Source: GAS368 sp965227745
GTDB taxonomy: Bacteria; Verrucomicrobiota; Verrucomicrobiia; Opitutales; Opitutaceae
Direction: 5' to 3'
Length of the DNA stretch: 64,000 bases
Assembly (NCBI GenBank): GCA_965227745.1
Contig: OZ245769.1
Coordinates: forward strand, 5,270,001-5,334,000
Of the stretch, positions 45,001 through 52,245 are shown piece by piece (position 1 is the first letter of the stretch; every line of letters starts with the position of its first letter). The notes below the pieces were generated by a model. The model made no database searches. It worked only from the letters and a program-made list of their open reading frames with translations, and was not told the DNA's origin. Made by a program: the position numbers and the translations under genes.

Positions 45001-46105
45001 CGCCTCCGATGCCGTCAATAGCGCAAACGGCGGCACGGCGACCATCGTGGGCACCAATGGCCAGATCCTCGTGGTCTCCACCGCGGGCGGCACCACTGCC
45101 GGTGCGGTCGGCACCGTGGGCACCAGCGGCACGTTCAGCCTCACGGGCAGCAATGTCGCGATCACCGGCTCGGTCGATGCCGTGACCACGACCGTGACGG
45201 GAACGGTCTCCGTGGCCAGCCAGGCGGCGGTGACGTTTAGCGGCCTGTCGTCCGCGACGGTCCGTACGGATCGCTTGATCAACCTCTCGTCGCGCGTGCG
45301 CATCGCCCCGGCCACGGGCCGCACGCTCATCACCGGTTTCGTAATCGGCGGCTCTGAGTCCAAGCGCGTCCTCCTTCGCGCCGTCGGCCCGGGCCTCACG
45401 AGCTTTGGCGTCACGGGCGCACTCACCAATCCCAAGTTCCAACTCTTCGATTCCACGGGCAAGGTCCTGCTGGAGAACGACGATTGGTCCGGTGCGGAAA
45501 CCTCGGCGGCCTTCACGCAGACGGGCGCATTTGCCCTCGCCGCCGGCTCCAAGGACGCCGCGCTCGTCACGACGCTGGCGCCCGGCGCCTACTCTATGCA
45601 GATCACCGCCGGCGCGGAAGCCGGCACGGCCCTCGCCGAGATATACGATGCGAGCGCGACCAGCAACACCGAGCCGCAGCGTTTGGTAAACATCTCCACG
45701 CGCGGCACGGTCGATGTCGGGTCGGACGGCCTCCTGATCGGCGGCTTCGTCGTCACCGGCAATGCGCCGAAGAAAGTGCTGATCCGCGGCGTCGGCCCGG
45801 CCCTCGCGGCCTTTGGCGTCCCTGGCTCCTTGGCCGATCCTCGCCTCGCCATTTACTCCGGCTCGACGCTGGTCGCGCAAAATGACGACTGGTCTACGCC
45901 GACGCCGGTCGCGACGCAGCAAACCGCCGCCACGGGTGCCGAACTCGCCGCTGCGGCGCAGAGTGTCGGGGCCTTTGCCCTCACCGCCGGCACCAAGGAT
46001 TCGGCCGTGCTCGTGACCCTCGCCCCCGGCGCGTACACCGCGCAGGTCTCCGGCGCGGGCAGCCAAACGGGCGTGGCGCTCGTCGAGATCTACGAGCTGC
46101 CGTAA
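39014..46105 (+). CDS. Giant secreted repeat protein with propeller, YDG and MBG domains
   Basis: About 2,363 residues from ATG 39014 (frame open to 38954). A hydrophobic export signal lies near residues 35-55 (WVALAAALILLPTL). Then two tandem about 259-residue copies of a propeller-like region with repeated F-x-AVG-x-GT-x-L-S-x-DG-x-TW, resembling sialidase/YCF48-like blades; twelve YDG repeats of about 90 residues (NKTYDG ... GDTVTL ... GANYTL); one MBG-like domain (TYDGTPKSATITL); two Ig-like segments; and a C-terminal pair of about 120-residue modules (ITGFVIGGSESKRVLLRAVGPGL). The C-terminal region could be a secretion or attachment signal. It is likely a surface adhesin or filament; the ligand is unknown. 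A strong terminator follows. Confidence 0.88.
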   Translation: MNSSSASAARVSGIDLLSHGLLAVMGRPSRLMAWVALAAALILLPTLRATPVAAQFVAVGEAGTILTSPDATTWTARTSGTAVRLRAVVAKGGVLIAVGEGGVVLASSDSGASWASRTSGVTETLRGVAASSTRFVAVGGQTNSLVRYSDDGITWTGATVPTLGKLRGVAFGNSKFVAVGASGTVVTSPDGVTWTTQDASTSERLDGVVWTGTKFSAISSSGKVFSSTDGVTWTSAQGTPPWWIEGLTWNEGKYVAIGAGGKIATSPDATTWTQQTSGTSNTLHGAAWSNGPVATTVDPVAALANLRPLIVSRVLVAVGESGTVLTSSDGATWTARTSGTTARLRAVAGQIGLLVAVGETGTVILSTNDGISWSARDSGITETLRGVATSTTRFVAVGGRTNGLVRYSDDGTTWVAATLPTVGKLRAVTWGNGKFVAVGATGAVLTSTDGATWTSQNANTSERLDGAFWTGSKYSVLSETGKVLTSTDGVTWDSTQGNPPSWIEGLTWSEGAFIAVGGGGKIKTSADGAAWSFQTSGTTKVLHGVTWSGKFVAQTIDPIATLANLRKITVSGVTASNKVYDRTTTATVSASSAALVGVGSGDTVLLSTALVAGTFDTKTVGTSKTVTISGLTISGANSGDYTLVQPTATADITAVGLTITGLAANGKTYDRTTTATLSGTPTLNGVISGDTVTIDSTNAAAAFASRNALSNQAITVTGYALAGTDAANYTLTSQPTGLTASISAKTITVSGITVSNKTYDGGLTATPNYTSPNFSGVVSGDTVTLVTSGASAAFGTKTVATAKTVTFTGLTLGGSDGANYTLTQPTTTADITAAALTISGITASDKTYDGGLTATLNTGSAALVGKVSGDTVSLTGTPAGAFSSKTVAPGKTVTVTGYSLTGADAGNYTLPTPNASTSASITAKTITVAGLTASNKTYDGGLTATPNYTSPSFSGVVSGDTVTLVTSGASAAFGTKTVATGKTVTFTGLTLGGSDGANYTLTQPTTTADITAASLTISGITATDKTYDGGDTATLNTASAALVGKVSGDDVSLSGTPSGKFSSKTVAAGKTVTVTGYSLTGADSGNYTLPTPNASTTASIIAKTITVAGLTASNKTYDGGLTATPNYTSPSFSGVVSGDTVTLVTGGASAAFGTKTVANAKTVTFAGLTLGGADGANYTLTQPTTTANITAAGLTISGITSTDKTYDGNDTATLNTASAALVGKVSGDDVSLAGTPSGKFSSKTVAAGKTVTVTGYSLEGADAGNYTLPTPNASTTASITPKTITVAGLTASNKTYDGSLTATPNYTSPAFSGVVSGDTVTLVSSSATATFATKTVASDKTVTFAGLTLGGADGANYTLTQPTTTASITAAGLTISGITATDKTYDGNLTAALSTGSAALVGKVSGDDVSLTGTAVGAFATKTVASGKTVSVTGYSLTGADAGNYTLPTPNATTTASITSKTITVSGITVSNKVYDGNATATPSYGSATLNGVVSGDIVTLGTGSATAAFNSKTVGTGKTVTFTGLAPAGADGSNYTLTQPTTTANITAKTLTVSGVTANNKVYDGSTTATLGFGSASFVGVVSGDTVTVNSSGATGTFANANVGAGKTVQVAGIAASGADGGNYSVTQPTTTANITPASVTIAISNLSFTYDGTPKSATITLSPQAAASIVYSGGGSAPTNAGTYTVSVNVTDNNYSGSSSATLTIAKATQTITFAPPASATVSQPVTLSATSSSTLPVTFSVISGGATLNGTTLTPTAVGPIVVRATQAGTDNVTATTLDRTITGTALPIPVLTIAPIGDHFFNEGSVVVTATVSSGLPLTYSVVSGPAVFGGNRIGFLNTGSVTIRVTQVGDATHPQVSAEQTFQIKASTPPVFFGDLVDDPSISSDRGELVQDSGPRVDAKSGDIAAVVQPGGKGGTVLIVAPTLNLNVSVDFTLAADGTYTAPFTGGGRSLVLTGSYSGGILTGRIAALRVAFNTVAQVPTGSTAAIAGYYASDAVNSANGGTATIVGTNGQILVVSTAGGTTAGAVGTVGTSGTFSLTGSNVAITGSVDAVTTTVTGTVSVASQAAVTFSGLSSATVRTDRLINLSSRVRIAPATGRTLITGFVIGGSESKRVLLRAVGPGLTSFGVTGALTNPKFQLFDSTGKVLLENDDWSGAETSAAFTQTGAFALAAGSKDAALVTTLAPGAYSMQITAGAEAGTALAEIYDASATSNTEPQRLVNISTRGTVDVGSDGLLIGGFVVTGNAPKKVLIRGVGPALAAFGVPGSLADPRLAIYSGSTLVAQNDDWSTPTPVATQQTAATGAELAAAAQSVGAFALTAGTKDSAVLVTLAPGAYTAQVSGAGSQTGVALVEIYELP
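39182..40714 (+). repeat. Tandem duplication of a 777-bp propeller-coding block
   Basis: Two blocks starting at about 39182 and 39959, 777 bp (259 codons) apart, encode the same order of blades: VAVGEAGTILTS / VAVGESGTVLTS, then TETLRGVA, RYSDDG, GKLRGV / GKLRAV, TSERLDG and WIEGLTW. The second block leads directly into the first YDG repeat. Confidence 0.85.
40715..43933 (+). repeat. Six tandem 537-bp repeats (twelve YDG domains)
   Basis: Units begin at 40715, 41252, 41789, 42326, 42863 and 43400 at ITV(S/A)G; the spacing is 537 bp for the first five and 534 for the last. Each unit encodes two alternating YDG domains: type A (NYTSP-x-FSGVVSGDTVTLV) and type B (SAALVGKVSGD-x-VSL). The middle four units are the most alike, and the first and last are more diverged, as expected for recent internal amplification. 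Reads shorter than one unit would be hard to place here. Confidence 0.92.
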
Positions 46106-46140
46106 AGCGATATTCGTAGTTATAATTCCGATACGCAAAG

Positions 46141-46167
46141 GGCCGCACGAGAGTGCGGCCTTTTTTT
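46141..46167 (+). terminator. Intrinsic terminator of the giant gene
   Basis: GGCCGCAC (46141-46148), loop GAGA, GTGCGGCC (46153-46160), then seven T residues, starting 36 bases after the stop. Confidence 0.95.
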
Positions 46168-46302
46168 GGTGCGAGCTGGCGAAAGCGAAATGTAACCGCG
46201 AGCGCAGCCGAGCGATAGGGCAGGAGGGAAGTCAAGCGTGCCAGCGCGTGGATCGAAGCACCACGCGCTAGCGCTCGTAGCTACCACCCGGCTGAACTGT
46301 TC

Positions 46303-46812
46303 TTAATGCAGCACATCGCTCACCGCCACATCGGCGTCGCGGACGCCGTTGAGCGACGGGTCGATGCGCGTGGCAGGGGTGATGCGACCGGAGGCGAGGA
46401 GAGCGCGAAGTTCGGCGCGCGAGTAAGGGCCGCGCTCGGTGCCGTCTTTTTCACGGTAGTAGTAGACCGTGGTGTCGACGGCCAGAGGCGGCACGACGGG
46501 GCGGGTGTTGGCGGCGATTTCTCTGAGCAGGGCGAGGGTGGGAGCGTCGGACGCGGGCTGCCGGGTGTTGAATTCGATTTTTCCGAGAAGATCGAAAATC
46601 TGGCCAAGACCCCAGAGTAAGATCGTGAGGCCGCCGCCGATCACGAGCACCCCAGCGATGGCACCGGTAATGCCGTAGGATTGTGCGCGGTAATCCTCGG
46701 GGTGGAAAGCGATGAGGCCGAGGACGATAGCGGTGCAGACGCCGACCAAGATAGCCGCATCATAATAGAGGGTGGCGAAGATCGGACGGCGATAGGTCTC
46801 GGTGGTGTTCAT
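46303..46812 (-). CDS. Membrane protein with C-terminal GYF_2-like domain
   Basis: 169 residues starting MNTTETYRRPIFATLYYD at 46812. Two hydrophobic helices lie at about 20-38 and 48-72. The C-terminal 50 residues (YYYREKDGTERGPYSRAELRALLASGRITPATRI) are a GYF_2/DUF4339 domain, usually a protein-protein interaction module in bacterial membrane proteins. Function unknown. An imperfect palindrome (46243-46269) lies just downstream. Confidence 0.8.
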   Translation of the reverse strand: MNTTETYRRPIFATLYYDAAILVGVCTAIVLGLIAFHPEDYRAQSYGITGAIAGVLVIGGGLTILLWGLGQIFDLLGKIEFNTRQPASDAPTLALLREIAANTRPVVPPLAVDTTVYYYREKDGTERGPYSRAELRALLASGRITPATRIDPSLNGVRDADVAVSDVLH

Positions 46813-47023
46813 GGGCAGGTGCGGATGCGTTGAGAATGATGCGCGCGTTGGACCGGTGAAGTGGGAGACGGTGCCGCGGGTGAACAGATGAAAGATGAGT
46901 TTGCCGTTCACGCTGCGGGATTTGCGGCGGCGTTTTTGTGGGGAGGAGGGTGTTGGGCTGCGATTTACGGGTGCGGCGCGGGTCGGGGTTGCGATTTTGG
47001 CGCGGGTGCGTGAGTGCTAGTTT

Positions 47024-47770
47024 ATGTCGGCTGGGGAAACGGAGAATCATCGGACGTTGAAGGCGCTCGCGCTCGCGTGGGCGCAGGTGAATGGCTTTGC
47101 GCTGGCGGCGACCGAAGTACGGGTGCCGAAGAGTGGATATCGCGCGGATGTCTCGGCGTACGCGCCGCTGCGCAAAGGCGCGGTCTGCCGCACGGCAATT
47201 TTCGAGTGCAAGCAGTCGCGAGCCGATTTGCTGAAAGACGCGCATGCGGAAGCGGAGATTCGCGCGCGGTTGGAAGAGCTAACCGAGCGGCGGCGGGCGC
47301 TGGAAGAAATGCTCGCGGTGCACCGGCCGGACCTGCGTCGCGGCGAGGCGCTGTGGCCGGAGTACGACTCGTGGGATTTTTCCGGGCTGGAGCACCGCGC
47401 TTACCGCACGCTGCTCGATGAATTGGAGACGGTGCAGCGGCGCGTGCTGCGCGGCACGAAGTTCTCGAAGATGTTTCGGTATCGCAGTGCGGATTTTCTC
47501 TATCTCGTGGTGGAGGATAATATCTTTGCGGAGGCGGAAGTTCCGGCGGGATGGGGTCTGCTCGTGCGTCGCGGTGAGGCGCTGGTGCTCGCGCGGCCAC
47601 CAATCCAACTCGATCCGGTGGCGGAGCAGCGACTCGCATTGCTGGAGACCATCGCAGCGGCGGCAACGCGTGAGGTGTATCGGGCGGCTGGCGTCGTGCG
47701 GACTGGATGGCCGGGCAGGCCGCTCCCGGCGGTGGAGGAAGAGGCGGAGGAAGCAGAGGCGGCGGAGTGA
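47024..47770 (+). CDS. Predicted PD-(D/E)XK nuclease, MmcB-like
   Basis: 248 residues. The N-terminal 70 residues resemble MmcB-type PD-(D/E)XK folds: YRADVSAY supplies the acidic D and TAIFECKQSRADLLKD the E-X-K. Residues 90-250 form a helical extension (EELTERRRALEEML; FRYRSADFLYLVVEDNIF) and an acidic C-terminal tail. A DNA-processing endonuclease is likely. It precedes a methyltransferase-like gene by five bases, so the pair may act together, but a restriction-modification function is unproven. Confidence 0.7.
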   Translation: MSAGETENHRTLKALALAWAQVNGFALAATEVRVPKSGYRADVSAYAPLRKGAVCRTAIFECKQSRADLLKDAHAEAEIRARLEELTERRRALEEMLAVHRPDLRRGEALWPEYDSWDFSGLEHRAYRTLLDELETVQRRVLRGTKFSKMFRYRSADFLYLVVEDNIFAEAEVPAGWGLLVRRGEALVLARPPIQLDPVAEQRLALLETIAAAATREVYRAAGVVRTGWPGRPLPAVEEEAEEAEAAE

Positions 47771-47775
47771 AACCT

Positions 47776-48468
47776 ATGTCCGATTTGACTGAATCATCTG
47801 TTTTGCCTGCTCAGGCTCTGTCGCCGGCACGTGTCGTCCACTGCGCCGACGCCATTCCGTGGATGCAGGAGCGTGGGTGCATCGACGGCGCGTGTGCGGT
47901 CACTTCGCTGCCGGATGTCTCGGAGGTGAATATGGAATTGGGGCGCTGGCGGGCGTGGTTTTTGGGCGCGGTGAAATTGGTGGTTGAGGCCGTGCCGGCG
48001 GAGAGTGCGGCGCTGTTTTTTCAGAGCGACATCAAGCACGAGGGGCGGTGGATCGATAAGGGCGCGATGGTAGTCCGCGCGGCGGAGGATGTGGGAGCGC
48101 ATGTGCTGTTTCACAAGATCGTCTGCAGACGGCCGCCGGGGATGCTCACGTATGGGCGGCCGGGCTTTACGCACGTCATCGCGGTCTCGCGCGCGATGAA
48201 GTGCCCGGATGTGCTGCCGATCCCGGATGTGATCGTCGATGCGGGTGACCAAAAATGGGTGCGCGCGATGGGCGTGCGCGCGGCGGCCCACGCGGTGCGG
48301 TTTGCGAAAGAGCAGGTGAGGGCAAAAGTGGTCTTCGATCCTTTCTGTGGCGTGGGCACGGTGCTGGCGGTCGCGAATGCCATGCGCTTGGATGCGCTCG
48401 GGGTGGAGAAGGCTCGCAAGCGCGCGGAGCAGGCGAGGCAGCTTGTGGTGCAGTCGGATGAGCTCTGA
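47776..48468 (+). CDS. Methyltransferase-like protein
   Basis: 230 residues from ATG 47776. The C-terminal region has FDPFCGVGTVLAVANAMRLDALGVEKARKRAEQAR, an SAM-binding motif I of Rossmann-type methyltransferases located after the catalytic part (circularly permuted order). A conserved TSLPDVSEV near residue 43 could replace the DPPY/NPPY motif. It is likely a nucleic-acid or protein methyltransferase. It forms a unit with the nuclease gene, separated by five bases. Confidence 0.65.
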   Translation: MSDLTESSVLPAQALSPARVVHCADAIPWMQERGCIDGACAVTSLPDVSEVNMELGRWRAWFLGAVKLVVEAVPAESAALFFQSDIKHEGRWIDKGAMVVRAAEDVGAHVLFHKIVCRRPPGMLTYGRPGFTHVIAVSRAMKCPDVLPIPDVIVDAGDQKWVRAMGVRAAAHAVRFAKEQVRAKVVFDPFCGVGTVLAVANAMRLDALGVEKARKRAEQARQLVVQSDEL

Positions 48469-48474
48469 GCATGC

Positions 48475-48556
48475 GGGATGGCCCGGCTCCGCCGGACCTC
48501 GAATAGGCAGATGGATTGCCACGTCGTCCGGCAGCCGGACTCCTCGCAATGACAAA
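48475..48556. repeat. Interspersed intergenic repeat, copy A
   Basis: The block ends with GATTGCCACGTCGTCC and CTCCTCGCAATGACAAA and is matched by a related block at 49425-49506. Both sit between genes and carry GC-rich inverted segments. Confidence 0.6.
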
Positions 48557-48621
48557 CGGGACTAAACCTTTGATGCGGCTCGCACTCGACAATGCGGCGT
48601 TTCGGGGGAGTGTGTGCGATC

Positions 48622-49422
48622 ATGATCGAATCGACTCCGCCCAATCTCGCCGATGCCGGCCTGGAGGTAAAAACGCACTTTGTCCGCAACCGCAACGCGC
48701 TGCTCGCGCGCGCGGATTTCGGCGACCTGTTCGTCGACTACTACCTCCACCTCAGTGCCAACAACATCAAACCCGAGCCCGAGCACGATGCGCTCTTCAA
48801 GCGCGCGCTCGCGGCCTTTGTGCTCCACTGCGCATCACGGCCGCGGAATGAGCTGACGGCGTGGACGATTAATTTCCAGCAGCCGCGGGTGAATTTGTTT
48901 CTCACCGGCGACAATGAGACGGGCACGGTGACGGGCCGCGTTTTCGCTGAAAACGTGAAGGAGCTGCCGGAGAATATTTTCTACTCCGATGTGGTGCGCG
49001 GTCGCGGGGAGAAGCGACGGAGCGCGGTGACCTTTACCGGTGCCGACCCGATGGTGGCGGTCGAAAAGTTTTACGCGCAGAGCGAGCAGCGGCTGGCGCG
49101 GATCTTTCAGCTCGCAGAGGAAGAATTCGCCATGGTGACGGAGCATCCCGACTGCGACCTCGAATGGCTGAAATCGCTCACGCCCGAGGCGGTGCGCGAA
49201 CTCGCGGATAAAGAGTCGCTCGCGCTGATGGAGACGCGCGTGTGCCGCTGGCATTGCGGGTGCAACCAAGCGCGCATGATGGAAGTGCTCGCGCCGACGA
49301 TGCGCGTGGCCCCGGCGGATCTCTTCGGGGACGATGAGAAGATCGAGCTCCGCTGCCCGCGCTGCGCGGCGCGACACACGATCACGCGCGAGGCGATGGA
49401 GGCTTTTGTCGCGAAGGGGTGA
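48622..49422 (+). CDS. hslO: Hsp33-like redox-regulated chaperone
   Basis: 266 residues from ATG 48622. The C-terminal zinc/redox module has CRWHCGCNQARMMEVLAP and CPRCAARHTI, matching the Hsp33 CXC-X(27-32)-CXXC pattern; C-G-C is the CXC pair, and an additional upstream cysteine precedes it. The N-terminal domain (FVDYYLHLSANNIKPE) is diverged from E. coli Hsp33. It acts in the cytoplasm as a holdase when oxidised. The start is the ATG before IESTPPNL; 30 further bases upstream are open but unlikely. Confidence 0.85.
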   Translation: MIESTPPNLADAGLEVKTHFVRNRNALLARADFGDLFVDYYLHLSANNIKPEPEHDALFKRALAAFVLHCASRPRNELTAWTINFQQPRVNLFLTGDNETGTVTGRVFAENVKELPENIFYSDVVRGRGEKRRSAVTFTGADPMVAVEKFYAQSEQRLARIFQLAEEEFAMVTEHPDCDLEWLKSLTPEAVRELADKESLALMETRVCRWHCGCNQARMMEVLAPTMRVAPADLFGDDEKIELRCPRCAARHTITREAMEAFVAKG

Positions 49423-49424
49423 GG

Positions 49425-49506
49425 CAATAGTCCGGCTTCGCCGCACGTGGGGTCGTGAGACGGGGTGGCCGCGTCGTCGTCGGCGCGGACTCCGCGCAAT
49501 GACAAA
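49425..49506. repeat. Interspersed intergenic repeat, copy B
   Basis: Contains GGTGGCCGCGTCGTCG and ACTCCGCGCAATGACAAA, parallel to copy A at 48475-48556, and lies between the Hsp33-like and pnuC genes. Confidence 0.6.
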
Positions 49507-49537
49507 GTCCGCAGTCGGAGGCGGCTTGCAGGGAGCG

Positions 49538-50188
49538 ATGGGGCGGGCAAGCTCCGGGCTTTCTAGATTTAACCCATCGCCTGCTTCCACCTTGCAGACA
49601 GTCCTTCACAATATCTGGGTCGGCCTCACGACGGCGGCTCCACTCGATCAGATCAATCTCGTGCTCGGCGTCGCCGGCGTGTGGTTGATGATCCGGCGTT
49701 CGCTGTGGGCATTTCCCCTCGGGATGATCGGCGTGGCGGTGCAGGGCGTGCTGTTTGAGCAGACTAAGTTATATGCCGAGGCGACGCAGCAGGTTTTCTT
49801 CTTCGCGGCGCTAGGCTGGGGCTGGTGGCATTGGGTGAGGGACCGCGGGGCGGCGCCGGAATTGCCCGTGACGGTGATGTCGTGGAGGTCGCGCGGACTG
49901 ACATTGGTAGCGGGCGCGGCGGCGGCGGCGCTGTGGGCGTTGGCGCTCAAATGGACCGATGCGCTGATGCCGTGGCGCGATGCTTTCGTCGCGGTCTTCG
50001 GCATTGTAGCGCAGGTATTGCAAGCGCGGAAGGTGATCGAAAACTGGCCGCTGTGGTTGGTCGTGAATCTCGTGGCCATCGTCTCGTACTGGAAGGCCGA
50101 CCTCGCTTACACGGCGTTTCTCTATGCGATTTATTTGGGGCTCGCGGTCGTTGGCTGGCGCGCGTGGTTGCGCGCGATGAAGGCGTGA
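49538..50188 (+). CDS. pnuC: Nicotinamide riboside transporter PnuC
   Basis: About 216 residues from ATG 49538. It has six to seven hydrophobic helices with the PnuC pattern: WLMIRRSLWAFPLGMIGVAVQGVLF, AEATQQVFFFAALGWGWWHWVR and WPLWLVVNLVAIVSYW. It takes up nicotinamide riboside by facilitated diffusion, trapped by the NadR-type kinase encoded next. Start choice is uncertain: an ATG at 49499 lies in the repeat and a TTG near 49589 is also possible. Confidence 0.85.
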   Translation: MGRASSGLSRFNPSPASTLQTVLHNIWVGLTTAAPLDQINLVLGVAGVWLMIRRSLWAFPLGMIGVAVQGVLFEQTKLYAEATQQVFFFAALGWGWWHWVRDRGAAPELPVTVMSWRSRGLTLVAGAAAAALWALALKWTDALMPWRDAFVAVFGIVAQVLQARKVIENWPLWLVVNLVAIVSYWKADLAYTAFLYAIYLGLAVVGWRAWLRAMKA

Positions 50189-50345
50189 GCCTCGTGGGTG
50201 GGTGGCTTACGCGCCGCGGAAGGGCGTGGCGAGAGCGCTCGCGAGGAGGGCGATGCGCCGGACGGTGAACAGCACTCCTCCTGGGGGCGGCGCCGCGCTG
50301 ACTTTTAATTGTGTGGGTGGGACTTTTGTTTTTCGCTGCGGTCGT

Positions 50346-50912
50346 TTGAATTCATCGAAATCAAAAGAACGGGTGTTGCGCGTGGCGGTGGTCGGCACGG
50401 AATCGACCGGGAAGACGACGCTCGCGCAGCGGCTGGCGGAGCGGTTTGGCGAGCCGTGGGCGGAGGAATTTGTGCGGGAGTTTTGGGAGCTGAAGGCGGG
50501 TAAGATCACGGGCGAAGATCTCGGCACGATCGCGCTCGGGCAGATCGCGAATGAGGACCTCGCGGCGGCGCGGGCGCGGCGGGTGGTATTTTTCGATACG
50601 GAGCTCATCACCTGCACACTCTGGGATGACGTGCTCTTTCCCGGGTGCTGTCCGCCGTGGGTGCGCGCCGAGGCGGAGGAGCGGGCGAAACACGTCGATC
50701 TCTGGCTGCTGTGCGATACGGATGTGCCGTTTGAGCCGGACCCGCAGCGGAGTTTCCCGGACGACGCGGGCCGGGCACGGGCGCGCGAGATCTGGCGCGA
50801 GGCGGTGGTCTCGCGCGGGCTACCGTTTGTCGATATTCAGGGGACGTGGTCCGAGCGTGAGCGGCGCGCGGTGGAGGCGGTGCAAAAACTCCTCGATTCG
50901 GCGCGGGAGTAA
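50346..50912 (+). CDS. nadR: NadR-type nicotinamide riboside kinase
   Basis: 188 residues from a TTG at 50346, or 179 from GTG 50373; the only in-frame ATG (50253) yields an implausible N-terminus. The P-loop VVGTESTGKTTLAQRLAERF, EFVREFW and VVFFDTELITCTLWDDVLF match the NadR ribosylnicotinamide kinase domain (AAA_28). It phosphorylates nicotinamide riboside to NMN. The regulatory and adenylyltransferase domains of E. coli NadR are absent. It lies 157 bases after pnuC on the same strand, forming an NAD-salvage pair. Confidence 0.8.
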   Translation: MNSSKSKERVLRVAVVGTESTGKTTLAQRLAERFGEPWAEEFVREFWELKAGKITGEDLGTIALGQIANEDLAAARARRVVFFDTELITCTLWDDVLFPGCCPPWVRAEAEERAKHVDLWLLCDTDVPFEPDPQRSFPDDAGRARAREIWREAVVSRGLPFVDIQGTWSERERRAVEAVQKLLDSARE

Positions 50913-50994
50913 CGTTTCCTCGGCGCAGACGTCTCAGCGATTTCAGGCGGTTGTGGCCGTCTCATTACCCTGTTAACCCCGATTGATTTTACCC

Positions 50995-51876
50995 ATGAAA
51001 ACTCCGTTCCGTTTGCTTACCGTCGCCGCTCTGGCGCTTAGCGTTCTCTTGTCCTCGGCGCGTGCGGCCGAGGCGACCGGCCCCAAGCTGGGCATCCAGA
51101 CATGGACGCTGCGCTTCATGACCTTCGATCAAGTCGTCGAGTTCGCGAAGAAGCATGACATCAAGTATCTCGAGATGATCGCGGCGCACATCGACCCGAA
51201 GAAGGAGTCGAAGGAGGAAATCCTGCGGAAGAAGGCGATCCTCGATAAGAACGGCCTCGTGTGCTACAGCTTCGGCGTCAACGGCACCTCGATGGACAAA
51301 GAGGACAACCGGAAGCTCTTCGAATTTGCAAAACTGATGGGCATCAAGGTCATTGCGGTCGAGCCCAAGAACCTCGCCGAGTGGGACAACCTCGAGCAGC
51401 TCGTCAAAGAGTACGACATCAAGCTCGCGATCCACAATCACGGCACGGGCACGATGTACGGCGACCCGGAGACGGTGAAGAAGGTGCTGGCCGCCCGCGA
51501 TCCCCGCATCGGCGTGTGTCTCGATATCGGTTGGGTGACGGCGGCTGGTTTCGATGTCGCGAAGATTTTTCGCGAGTACAATGGGCGCGTGTACGACATG
51601 CACCTCAAGGACAAGCGCGTCGATCGGAGCGCGCCGGCCCCGGCGGCCGAGCAGCCCGCGGCGGACGGAAAGAAGAAGAAAGCCCCGGCGGGTACGGTGG
51701 TGCTCGATGTCGAGATCGGCACGGGCGAGGCGAACTACCAAGGGCTCTTCGAGGAGATCAAGAAGGCCAAGTGGTCGGGCGTGATGTCCATCGAGACCGA
51801 CAACCAAGGGTTTCAGAAGGACCCGGACGCGCTCGTGAATTCGGGTGCGGCGTTGTTTAAGAAGTATACGAAGTGA
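50995..51876 (+). CDS. Secreted sugar-phosphate isomerase/epimerase-like TIM barrel
   Basis: 293 residues from ATG 50995. Signal peptide RLLTVAALALSVLLSSARAAEA, then an AP_endonuc_2/xylose-isomerase-like barrel: GIQTWTLRFMTFDQVVEFAKKHDIKYLEMI, LAIHNHGTGTMYGD, IGVCLDIGWVTAAGFD, YDMHLKDKRVD and GVMSIETDN. The metal-binding E, H, D and H residues of the family are visible. A 20-residue Lys/Ala/Pro-rich insert (about 205-225) is unusual. It is probably periplasmic carbohydrate metabolism; the substrate is unknown. A terminator follows. Confidence 0.85.
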   Translation: MKTPFRLLTVAALALSVLLSSARAAEATGPKLGIQTWTLRFMTFDQVVEFAKKHDIKYLEMIAAHIDPKKESKEEILRKKAILDKNGLVCYSFGVNGTSMDKEDNRKLFEFAKLMGIKVIAVEPKNLAEWDNLEQLVKEYDIKLAIHNHGTGTMYGDPETVKKVLAARDPRIGVCLDIGWVTAAGFDVAKIFREYNGRVYDMHLKDKRVDRSAPAPAAEQPAADGKKKKAPAGTVVLDVEIGTGEANYQGLFEEIKKAKWSGVMSIETDNQGFQKDPDALVNSGAALFKKYTK

Positions 51877-51930
51877 GGTGACAGGCCTCAGGCACGGGCG
51901 GGTTGCTAGTGCTATGGGCTCTCAGATTTT

Positions 51931-51962
51931 ACGGCGGCGGTCGAAAGACTGCCGCCGTTTTT
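51931..51962 (+). terminator. Intrinsic terminator after the sugar isomerase-like gene
   Basis: ACGGCGGCGGTC (51931-51942) pairs, with one G-U position, with GACTGCCGCCGT (51947-51958) around GAAA, followed by TTTTATT. Confidence 0.9.
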
Positions 51963-52036
51963 ATTGGGCAAGCATGCCGGGTGGGTTTTCGCGGGAGCTT
52001 GCGAAGTCGCATTAACTAGAGCAGCATGGTCGTGAC

Positions 52037-52234
52037 ATGAGTGCCGTTGAGTTAATCAAGCTTTTCGAAAAACTGCCTATTGAGGAGCAGGTGCAAGTAC
52101 GTGCGTATTTTGACCGCAAAGAATCGATGGCGAATCCGGATGGGGTGCGACGGATGGACTTGAACAAGGCCATTAAAATTGGTGAGGGAATGTTTGACCG
52201 GCACCCTGAGTTGTTCCGCAAACTCTCCCAGTAG
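52037..52234 (+). CDS. Small antitoxin candidate of a Doc-type TA pair
   Basis: 65 residues, helical and acidic-basic mixed: MSAVELIKLFEKLPIEEQVQ, RMDLNKAIKIGEGMFDRHPEL. No recognisable DNA-binding domain, but size and position directly before a Doc-like toxin (11 bases) are those of an antitoxin. The DNA here is noticeably richer in A/T than the neighbouring genes, suggesting transfer. Confidence 0.65.
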   Translation: MSAVELIKLFEKLPIEEQVQVRAYFDRKESMANPDGVRRMDLNKAIKIGEGMFDRHPELFRKLSQ

Positions 52235-52245
52235 AAGACTGGAAG

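Noticed and set aside
43211..46138. Long minus-strand ORF of about 975 codons
   Set aside because: Same reason; its composition mirrors codon bias of the plus-strand repeat gene.
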